From assembly GCA_018715595.1 (NCBI GenBank), contig DVLI01000019.1, positions 62,001 through 126,000 on the forward strand: DNA of 64,000 bases, read 5' to 3'. A program made the position numbers and the translations under genes. The notes beneath the pieces were generated by a model, which was given only the letters and a program-made list of their open reading frames with translations, was not told the origin of the DNA and did not search any database. Source of the stretch: Candidatus Caccoplasma merdavium (GTDB taxonomy: Bacteria; Bacteroidota; Bacteroidia; Bacteroidales; UBA11471). This document shows, one piece after another, positions 57,297-64,000 of the stretch (within the stretch, counting starts at the first letter, position 1; every line of letters starts with the position of its first letter).

Positions 57297-59921
57297 TTAT
57301 TTTTTGAGGGCGGCGATGCTCTCTTCAAGCGATTTGATTTTGCTCTCGGCATCGGCCTGTTTCTTGCGCTCCATCTCCACCACTTTGGCGGGGGCGTTGT
57401 TGACGAAGCGTTCATTGCCCAGCTTGGCGAGGACCGAACGCAAGAAGCCTTGTTGGTAGTTCAACTCCTCTTCGAGTTTCTTTATCTCGGCTTCTACGTC
57501 GATGCTGTTTCCCAGCGGTACGGCATACTCGGTCGTTCCCACCATGAACGAAGCGGCCGTGGCGTCTTTGGCTGCTACCGTTTCTATGGCAGAGAGGTTG
57601 CCCAGCTTGGTGATGACGGCATCGCAACTGCCTTCATGGGTACCGATGGCTTGCAACGTCAGCGGCTCCTTGTTGGGAATGTTTTTCTGCAATCGTATCG
57701 TACGCACGCCGGCGATGATTTCCTTGGCTTTCTCGACGGCGGCGAGCAAGGCGCTGTCGGCGGTGCCGGGTGCGGGAATCTGCTCTATCATGATGCTTTC
57801 GCCCTCTTTGCGGTCGTAGAGGTGTTGCCACAGCTCTTCGGTGATGAAGGGCATGAAGGGGTGGAGCAGTTTGAGCAGCGTGTCGAAGAATCCGAGTGTC
57901 GCGTCGTAGCTCTTGCGGTCGATGGGTTGTTGGTAGCCAGGTTTTATCATTTCGAGGTACCACGAGGAGAATTCGTCCCAGAAGAGTTTATACACGGCCA
58001 TCAAGGCTTCGGAGAGGCGGTATTTGGAGAAGAGGTCGGCCATCTCGGCGTTGACCTGGTCGAGCATGGCGGCAAACCACTTGGTGGCGATGCGGGCCGA
58101 CTCGGGTTGGGGCAGGTTGTCGTCGACTGTCCAGCCTTTGACGAGACGGAAGGCGTTCCATATCTTGTTGTTGAAGTTACGGCCTTGTTCGCACAAGGCA
58201 TCGTCGAAGAGTATGTCGTTTCCGGCCGGAGCCGAGAGCATCATGCCCATGCGCACGCCGTCGGCGCCATATCGGTCGATGAGTTCGATGGGGTCGGGCG
58301 AGTTGCCGAGCGACTTCGACATCTTGCGGCCTATCTTGTCGCGCACGATACCGGTGAAGTAGACATTCTTGAAGGGCATCTGTCCTTCGTATTCATAGCC
58401 GGCCATAATCATGCGGGCCACCCAGAAGAAGATGATGTCGGGGCCGGTAACCAGGTCGGAGGTGGGGTAGTAGTAGCGTATCTCCTCGTTGCCGGGGTTG
58501 TTGATGCCGTCGAAGAGGGAGATGGGCCACAGCCACGAGGAGAACCAGGTGTCGAGGCAGTCTTCGTCCTGACGCAGGTCGTCGAGCGTGAGGGCGGCAT
58601 TGCCACTCTTCTCGCGGGCCAGTTTCAGGGCTTCTTCGGCGCTCTCGGCAACGACGTAGCCGCCTTCGGGCAGGAAGTAGGCCGGTATGCGGTGTCCCCA
58701 CCACAGTTGGCGGGAGATGCACCAGTCTTTGATGTTCTCCATCCAGTGGCGGTAGGTGTTTTTGTATTTGGCGGGGTAGAACTTGATGTCGTCGTCCATG
58801 ACCGGTTTGAGGGCGATTTGGGCGAGGTGTTCCATTTTGAGGAACCATTGCATCGAGAGTTTGGGCTCGATGACGACGTTGGTGCGTTCGGAGTATCCTA
58901 CCTTGTTGTTGTAGTCTTCGACCTTTTCGAGCAGACCGGCCTTTTCGAGGTCTTCGGCAATCTGCCGGCGCACGTCGAAGCGGTCTTGGCCCACATACAT
59001 GCCACCGGCCTCGCTGATGGTGCCGTTGTCGTTGAAGATGTCGATGACGGGCAGGTTGTATTTCTCGCCCAGCATATAGTCGTTGACGTCGTGGGCGGGG
59101 GTCACTTTCAGACAGCCGGTTCCGAATTCGATGTCGACATAGTCGTCCATGATGATGGGCACGGCGCGACCTACGAGCGGCACGATGACCCGTTTGCCTT
59201 TGAGGTAGCCGTAACGCGGGTCATTGGGGTTGACGCATACGGCGGTATCGCCCAATATGGTTTCGGGTCGGGTGGTGGCTACGACGATATATTTGTCGGC
59301 TTCACCCTCGATCATGTAGCGCAGGTAGTAGAGCTTGCTGTGTTCTTCCTTGTAGATAACCTCTTCGTCGGAGAGGGCGGTGAGCGCTTTCGGGTCCCAG
59401 TTTACCATGCGCACGCCGCGGTAGATGAGTCCTTTGTTGTAGAGGTCGACAAATACCTTGATGACGCTGCGGCTGCGGGTCTCGTCCATGGTGAAGGCGG
59501 TGCGGTCCCAGTCGCATGAGGCGCCTAGACGGCGCAGTTGTTTCAGAATGATGCCGCCGTGTGTCTCGGTCCAGTCCCACGCATGTTTGAGAAATTCGTC
59601 GCGGGTGAGGTCGGTTTTTTTGATGCCTTGCGAAGCCAACTTGTTCACGACTTTGGCTTCGGTGGCAATCGATGCGTGGTCGGTACCCGGTACCCAGCAG
59701 GCATTCTTGCCGGTCATGCGGGCGCGACGCACGAGAATGTCCTGAATGGTGTTGTTGAGCATGTGTCCCATGTGCAGCACGCCCGTGACGTTGGGGGGCG
59801 GGATAACTATCGTATAAGGTTCGCGACCATCGGGTTTCGACTTGAAATAGCCGTTTTTCAGCCAGTATTCATACCACTTGCCTTCGACATCGGCCGGGTT
59901 GTACTTCGTTGCAATATCCAT
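57297..59921 (-). CDS. valS: Valyl-tRNA synthetase
   Basis: An 874-residue class I synthetase. HIGH-type motif in [16 protein letters not shown] near the N-terminus, KMSKS-type motif [14 protein letters not shown], the editing domain between, the anticodon-binding domain and a C-terminal coiled coil ([17 protein letters not shown]...). Charges tRNA-Val. Single copy, essential; own promoter at 59950-59981. Confidence 0.95.
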   Translation of the reverse strand: MDIATKYNPADVEGKWYEYWLKNGYFKSKPDGREPYTIVIPPPNVTGVLHMGHMLNNTIQDILVRRARMTGKNACWVPGTDHASIATEAKVVNKLASQGIKKTDLTRDEFLKHAWDWTETHGGIILKQLRRLGASCDWDRTAFTMDETRSRSVIKVFVDLYNKGLIYRGVRMVNWDPKALTALSDEEVIYKEEHSKLYYLRYMIEGEADKYIVVATTRPETILGDTAVCVNPNDPRYGYLKGKRVIVPLVGRAVPIIMDDYVDIEFGTGCLKVTPAHDVNDYMLGEKYNLPVIDIFNDNGTISEAGGMYVGQDRFDVRRQIAEDLEKAGLLEKVEDYNNKVGYSERTNVVIEPKLSMQWFLKMEHLAQIALKPVMDDDIKFYPAKYKNTYRHWMENIKDWCISRQLWWGHRIPAYFLPEGGYVVAESAEEALKLAREKSGNAALTLDDLRQDEDCLDTWFSSWLWPISLFDGINNPGNEEIRYYYPTSDLVTGPDIIFFWVARMIMAGYEYEGQMPFKNVYFTGIVRDKIGRKMSKSLGNSPDPIELIDRYGADGVRMGMMLSAPAGNDILFDDALCEQGRNFNNKIWNAFRLVKGWTVDDNLPQPESARIATKWFAAMLDQVNAEMADLFSKYRLSEALMAVYKLFWDEFSSWYLEMIKPGYQQPIDRKSYDATLGFFDTLLKLLHPFMPFITEELWQHLYDRKEGESIMIEQIPAPGTADSALLAAVEKAKEIIAGVRTIRLQKNIPNKEPLTLQAIGTHEGSCDAVITKLGNLSAIETVAAKDATAASFMVGTTEYAVPLGNSIDVEAEIKKLEEELNYQQGFLRSVLAKLGNERFVNNAPAKVVEMERKKQADAESKIKSLEESIAALKK

Positions 59922-59949
59922 CGTCTTGCGGTTCTAAGAAATTTGTTTG

Positions 59950-59981
59950 CAAAGATAATGCAAGGAGCCGGCAATGCCAAA
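59950..59981 (-). promoter_or_regulatory. Promoter of valS
   Basis: Minus strand TTTG (59981-59978), 20 nt spacer, TATCTTTG (59957-59950). Perfect consensus; the start codon is 29 bp downstream of the box. Confidence 0.72.
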
Positions 59982-60159
59982 CATATCGCGGGTGCCTTTG
60001 CCGGTAATTCCTGATTATTTGGCTGCAAAAGTAGTTAAAAAACGGCAAATCCGAAACCGAAACGGCCGTACGTTTTGATAAATCTGTATTATGTAATATC
60101 TTTGATAAATTATAAAATAATGTATTCTATTTATATTTTGAAAGATAAACATAGATGCA

Positions 60160-60717
60160 ATGGCTGGAATTATATGTATAGAGGCAGATTTTGAGATTAC
60201 GCGCCCTAAGAGAAAACTTCATACAAATAGTGAGCATCTTATAAAGTTTCTGAGTGAAGAATTTTGTATACCTCATATTTATCGTCGTGTAGCAACTTAT
60301 CAAGAGTTTGATTATTACACAGAACAGTTTGCAAAGAGACTTTATGATAAGTATGATTTTATATATCTCTGTTTTCATGGAGATACTCATTCAATTTTTT
60401 TTGAAGGAGATGAGAAAGATATGTCGTTACGAGATCTTGCTGTAAGTTGCAAAGATAGATTTATCAATAAATATGTTCATTTTGGTAGTTGCCGCACGAT
60501 GCTTGGATCAAGAGGTGAAGTGGATTTTTTTAAAGAACAAACTGGGGCGAAAGTAGTATCTGGTTATACAAAATCTGTAAATAGCAGTTTATGTGCAATT
60601 CATGATATGGCTTTAATAAGAGAGTTCGTTACAAGAAAACAGATTACCCCAATGTTTAAATGTTTAAAAGAGCTATACGGTGGATTGGAGGATAAACTTG
60701 GATTTAAAAAGTTTTAA
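60160..60717 (+). CDS. Caspase/CHAT-like protein (DUF6642-type)
   Basis: A 185-residue protein. YDFIYLCFHGDTHSIFFEG carries a His-Gly after a hydrophobic strand, and KYVHFGSCRTMLGSRGE a Cys in a strand-GSC context, the catalytic dyad arrangement of caspase-fold and CHAT peptidases. The rest (LRDLAVSCKDRFINK, GAKVVSGYTKSVN) fits the same fold. Base composition is strongly AT-rich compared with both neighbours, and it has its own terminator, so it is probably a recent acquisition. Many CHAT proteins act in defence systems, but no partner gene is adjacent here. Confidence 0.65.
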   Translation: MAGIICIEADFEITRPKRKLHTNSEHLIKFLSEEFCIPHIYRRVATYQEFDYYTEQFAKRLYDKYDFIYLCFHGDTHSIFFEGDEKDMSLRDLAVSCKDRFINKYVHFGSCRTMLGSRGEVDFFKEQTGAKVVSGYTKSVNSSLCAIHDMALIREFVTRKQITPMFKCLKELYGGLEDKLGFKKF

Positions 60718-60729
60718 TTCATGAATAAA

Positions 60730-60754
60730 CTTCATATTTATATGAGGTTTTTTT
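60730..60754 (+). terminator. Terminator of the caspase-like gene
   Basis: 7 bp stem (60730-60736 / 60741-60747, one T-G pair) and seven Ts behind. Remaining bases to 60892 are AT-rich and gene-free. Confidence 0.6.
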
Positions 60755-60892
60755 ATCAGTCTATCTTGTTAGAGAATATAAAAATTCGCAATATCCTATA
60801 TAGGCTTTATTTCATTGAAATAGAGATTGTGCAGAATTGTTGCAAAAGCGTGTAAATTTTGGCCAATGCTTGGAACGAGAGTTCTTATAGGG

Positions 60893-60900
60893 TACATTTG
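60893..60900 (+). promoter_or_regulatory. -7 box TACATTTG of the GH95 gene
   Basis: With TTGG at 60870-60873 as a weak -33 element. Confidence 0.5.
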
Positions 60901-60926
60901 TGTGTCAAACAAGAAAACTAACGAGT

Positions 60927-63404
60927 ATGAACATGAAACACATTTGCTTGTCGGTGCTGCTTTGCGGCATGACCTGGGGTCAGGCGCTCGCCGACAATGC
61001 CATGAAGTTGTGGTATGAGCGACCCGCCGCGTTGTGGGTCGAGGCGTTGCCGTTGGGCAACGGACGTCTGGGCTCGATGGTATTCGGCGACCCGGTACAC
61101 GAGCAGTTCCAACTGAACGAGGAGACGATTTGGGGAGGTTCTCCCTACAACAATACCAATCCCAAGGCCAAGGAGGCTCTCGATGAGATACGCCGCCTCA
61201 TTTTTGCCGGTGAGAACATGAAGGCGCAGGAGTTGTGCGGTCCGGCCATCTGCTCGCCTGCGGGAGCCAACGGCATGCCTTACCAGACCGTGGGTTCGCT
61301 GCATCTCGACTTTGAGGGTGTCGACGGTTATACCGATTATTACCGTGAACTCGACATCGCCCGTGCCGTGGCCACGACCCGTTTCAAGGCCGGCGGGGTA
61401 ACCTATTGCCGGGAAGCGTTTACTTCGTTTGCCGACCAACTGTTCATCGTCCGTCTCACGGCTTCGGAAAAAGGGAAAATCTCGTTCTCGGCACGTTATT
61501 CCACACCTTATAAGGAGAGTACCCGCACGGTCGAGGGACGCAATATTTTGCGACTCGACGCCCGGGCCAACGACCATGAAGGCATCGAGGGCAAAGTGCG
61601 TTTTACGACGCTCACCCGCATCGACCGTAAGGGTGGCCGTTGTGAGATGGTGGGCGACACGTTGTTGCATGTCTCGGGTGCCGATGAGGTAACACTTTAT
61701 GTCTCGGTGGGAACCAACTTTGTCAATTACAAAGATGTCTCGGGCAATGCCGAGAAGATGGCTTATTCATATCTCAAAAATGCCGGTCGAAAATACGACA
61801 AGGCGATAGCGAACCACACGGCTGCGTACCGAAAATATTTCGACCGCGTTTCGCTCGACCTGGGAGAGAACGCGCAGGCGGCCAAACCTACCGACGTGCG
61901 GGTGCGGGAGTTTGAAAAGAATTTCGACCCCCAACTGGCCGCGCTCTATTTCCAGTTTGGCCGTTATCTCTTGATATGCAGCTCTCAACCCGGCGGACAG
62001 GCCGCCAACCTGCAAGGAATATGGAACTACAAGTTGCGTGCCCCCTGGGACGGAAAATATACCACCGACATCAATGTCGAGATGAATTACTGGCCGGCCG
62101 AGGTGACCAACCTTGCCGAGATGCACGAGCCGTTTCTCGATTTGGTGAAGCGCGTAGCGGTACAGGGGCGGCAGTCGGCGGCCATGTACGGTTGTCGCGG
62201 CTGGACACTGCATCACAACACCGACATTTGGGCTTCGACCGGTGCGGTCGACGGTCCCCGTTATGGCGTGTGGCCCACTTGCAATGCATGGTTCTGCCAG
62301 CATCTGTGGGACCGCTTCCTCTTCTCGGGAGATACGACATATTTGCGGACGGTCTATCCCCTGATGAGAGGCGCCTGCGAATTTTACATCGACTTTTTGG
62401 TGCGCGAGCCCAAAAACCAATGGCTTGTGGTCGCGCCCTCCTATTCGCCCGAAAATGCCCCCTCGGTCAACGGCAAGCGCTCCTTTGTCATAGTGGCCGG
62501 TACGACGATGGACAACCAGATGGTCTACGACCTTTTCTATAACACCATCGACGCCGCCGCGGCGATGGGAGAGGAAAGCCTCTTTGTCGACACGCTGCGA
62601 ACGGTGGCTTCGCAGCTGGCTCCCATGCAGGTAGGTCGATGGGGACAGTTGCAGGAGTGGCTCGAAGACTGGGACAATCCCCGTGACCGTCACCGCCATG
62701 TGTCGCATCTGTGGGGCCTTTACCCGGGTAGGCAGATAACCTACAATACCCCGGTACTTATGGAGGCGGCCAAGAAAACGCTTTATGGCCGTGGCGATCA
62801 CTCGACTGGTTGGTCGATGGGGTGGAAGGTCTGTTTTTGGGCTCGCCTGCTCGACGGCAATCACGCCTATAAACTCATTACCGAGCAGATACGTCCCACG
62901 ACCGACGAAAGCGGGCAGAATGGCGGCACTTACCCCAATCTGTTCGATGCCCACCCGCCTTTCCAAATCGATGGAAACTTCGGCTGCACGGCCGGAATTG
63001 CCGAGATGCTGGTGCAGAGTCACGCCGGAGCGGTGCACCTCTTGCCCGCCCTGCCCGATGTATGGCGCACGGGAACGGTGAAGGGGCTGCGTTGCCGGGG
63101 TGGTTTCACCCTCGAAGAGATGTCGTGGAGTGAAGGTACGCTCGACAAGGCGCAAATCCGTTCCACCATCGGCGGTACATTGCGCGTGCGTTCGGCCGTG
63201 CCCCTCACATGCAACGGTGTCGAGCTCAAACCGCTCCAATCGGCGGCCGAAACGCCGGGTCTCTTGCTCGAACCCCAGTCGATACGCCGCCCGCTCATTT
63301 CGCCCGAGGCGCCCATCAATACGACACAGTCTGCTTCGCCTGTCTATTACTACGATATAGAGACGGCTCCCGGTGAGGTATATGAGTTGTGTGCCGCTGA
63401 ATAG
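60927..63404 (+). CDS. GH95-family alpha-L-fucosidase/galactosidase
   Basis: An 825-residue protein with signal peptide from [20 protein letters not shown]. The GH95 fold: N-terminal beta domain ([46 protein letters not shown]), a helical middle with [23 protein letters not shown] and [24 protein letters not shown] (acid) and [20 protein letters not shown] (base-region Asp). These match the residues used by GH95 alpha-1,2-L-fucosidases; some members act on alpha-L-galactosides. Acts on host-glycan or plant-glycan ends in the periplasm or on the surface. Confidence 0.86.
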   Translation: MNMKHICLSVLLCGMTWGQALADNAMKLWYERPAALWVEALPLGNGRLGSMVFGDPVHEQFQLNEETIWGGSPYNNTNPKAKEALDEIRRLIFAGENMKAQELCGPAICSPAGANGMPYQTVGSLHLDFEGVDGYTDYYRELDIARAVATTRFKAGGVTYCREAFTSFADQLFIVRLTASEKGKISFSARYSTPYKESTRTVEGRNILRLDARANDHEGIEGKVRFTTLTRIDRKGGRCEMVGDTLLHVSGADEVTLYVSVGTNFVNYKDVSGNAEKMAYSYLKNAGRKYDKAIANHTAAYRKYFDRVSLDLGENAQAAKPTDVRVREFEKNFDPQLAALYFQFGRYLLICSSQPGGQAANLQGIWNYKLRAPWDGKYTTDINVEMNYWPAEVTNLAEMHEPFLDLVKRVAVQGRQSAAMYGCRGWTLHHNTDIWASTGAVDGPRYGVWPTCNAWFCQHLWDRFLFSGDTTYLRTVYPLMRGACEFYIDFLVREPKNQWLVVAPSYSPENAPSVNGKRSFVIVAGTTMDNQMVYDLFYNTIDAAAAMGEESLFVDTLRTVASQLAPMQVGRWGQLQEWLEDWDNPRDRHRHVSHLWGLYPGRQITYNTPVLMEAAKKTLYGRGDHSTGWSMGWKVCFWARLLDGNHAYKLITEQIRPTTDESGQNGGTYPNLFDAHPPFQIDGNFGCTAGIAEMLVQSHAGAVHLLPALPDVWRTGTVKGLRCRGGFTLEEMSWSEGTLDKAQIRSTIGGTLRVRSAVPLTCNGVELKPLQSAAETPGLLLEPQSIRRPLISPEAPINTTQSASPVYYYDIETAPGEVYELCAAE

Positions 63405-63479
63405 ATGAAATTGAGCGCAGCTCAGGATAGATGAATGTACTCGTTTTCCGATGTTGAGTGAATAGCTCCGGAATATATG

Positions 63480-63507
63480 GCGGGTCGCTTTTCAAAAAGC
63501 GGCCCGC
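63480..63507 (+). terminator. Terminator of the GH95 gene
   Basis: 12 bp stem with one T-G pair and a 4 nt loop, then ATGTTTT. Moderate. Confidence 0.55.
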
Positions 63508-63534
63508 ATGTTTTCTGCTTTCCCCCAAAAACTT

Positions 63535-63542
63535 TACATTTG
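63535..63542 (+). promoter_or_regulatory. -7 box TACATTTG of the GHL10-type gene
   Basis: Matches the consensus; the -33 region is T-rich. ATG is 21 bp downstream. Confidence 0.45.
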
Positions 63543-63562
63543 TCGGAAAATCGCTCCGAATT

Positions 63563-64000
63563 ATGCGTTCAATCTTACTTCTGATACTTTTTTTTATCAC
63601 TTTTGTTCATACCCCATCGGCACAGGAAACTCCCAAGCGTGAGTTCCGGGGTGCCTGGATACAGACTGTTTACCAGCCCCAGTACACCGAAATGGATTCG
63701 GTACAGATGTGTGCCTATTTCGATGCGATGCTCGATACCTTGCAACAGACGGGCATCAATGCGCTGCTCTTCCAGATACGCCCCGAGGCCGATGCCTTCT
63801 ACCGTTCGGAGATGGAGCCGTGGAGCCGTTTCCTCACGGGGGAGCAAGGCCGTGCGCCCGAGAACGGTTGGGACCCCATGGCCGCCCTCATCGAGAAATG
63901 CCACAGGCGCAACATCGAGTTCCATGCCTGGATCAATCCCTATCGGGCGCAGTGCAACACGGCCGTCGCACTCGACTCGTCGCACATCTATTACCGGCAC
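63563..64000 (+). CDS. GHL10-type glycoside hydrolase-like protein, N-terminal part (runs off right edge)
   Basis: 146 codons visible with signal peptide MRSILLLILFFITFVHTPSAQ. REFRGAWIQTVYQPQYTE, LLFQIRPEADAFYRSEMEPWSRFLTG and EFHAWINPYRAQ are the signature start of the GHL10/DUF187 family, thought to be TIM-barrel enzymes acting on peptidoglycan or other glycans. The rest of the gene is outside. Follows the GH95 gene, separated by terminator and promoter. Confidence 0.75.
   Translation, partial: MRSILLLILFFITFVHTPSAQETPKREFRGAWIQTVYQPQYTEMDSVQMCAYFDAMLDTLQQTGINALLFQIRPEADAFYRSEMEPWSRFLTGEQGRAPENGWDPMAALIEKCHRRNIEFHAWINPYRAQCNTAVALDSSHIYYRH

Noticed and set aside
57207-59519. 770-codon ORF opposite valS
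   Set aside because: Antisense shadow created by the codon bias of valS; low-complexity protein without known motifs.
1-64000. CRISPR array or rRNA operon
   Set aside because: No regularly spaced direct repeats with spacers and no rRNA sequence were seen.

Overview
The window is from a member of the order Bacteroidales, genus not determined. Promoters follow the Bacteroidetes TTTG-N19/20-TAnnTTTG pattern, Shine-Dalgarno sites are mostly weak, and the host genes are typical of gut Bacteroidales (clostripain-type peptidase, CotH lipoprotein, DUF4136 lipoprotein, GH95 fucosidase, a PurF homologue starting MGGFFG).

About 1-31556 is most of a Mu-like transposable prophage; the left edge of the window cuts its far end. 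Reading inward from the end near 31556: terminal transposase-type repeats, a 900 bp non-coding control region, a C1-like HTH/S24 repressor (+ strand), and a divergent early operon on the minus strand (MuA-like transposase, MuB-like ATPase, RecA-like ATPase, GemA-like and DUF3164 proteins, several small unknown proteins). A packaging/portal block follows on the PLUS strand (17144-22842: small and large terminase, gp36-like, gp29-like portal, gpF-like minor head protein with a nuclease-like tail, gpG-like). A minus-strand late block comes next (16842 down to 626): protease/scaffold, capsid, sheath, tube, chaperone with a probable -1 frameshift, tape measure, baseplate, fibres. It ends with a phospholipase-like protein, a holin, a lysis-enzyme candidate and a probable one-piece spanin. 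A thymidylate-synthase-like gene runs off the left edge.

The prophage carries several unexplained RNA-like structures. (1) 461-604, plus strand: a candidate pseudoknotted RNA with its own promoter and terminator. (2) 22134-22332, minus strand: two tandem ~65 nt RNA genes, each with promoter and terminator, whose two internal helices are kept by compensatory changes. (3) 16858-17026, minus strand: a tRNA-Met-like gene with an abnormal anticodon loop, followed by two hairpins with complementary loops, in the leader of the capsid operon. These are the best candidates for something undescribed.

31557-64000 is host chromosome: a TPR protein; clostripain-like protease with MscS; RecJ; an outer-membrane barrel protein, a DUF4136 lipoprotein and a LysE exporter; PurL with a PurF homologue lacking the usual N-terminal catalytic cysteine; two Sel1-repeat proteins; glutamate dehydrogenase; a divergent HxlR/DJ-1 pair; an EtfB-EtfA-acyl-CoA dehydrogenase operon; a barrel protein; CotH; a membrane acyltransferase; ValS; an isolated AT-rich caspase/CHAT-like gene; a GH95 fucosidase; and the start of a GHL10-type glycosidase. 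All assignments come from reading the sequence; no database search was run.
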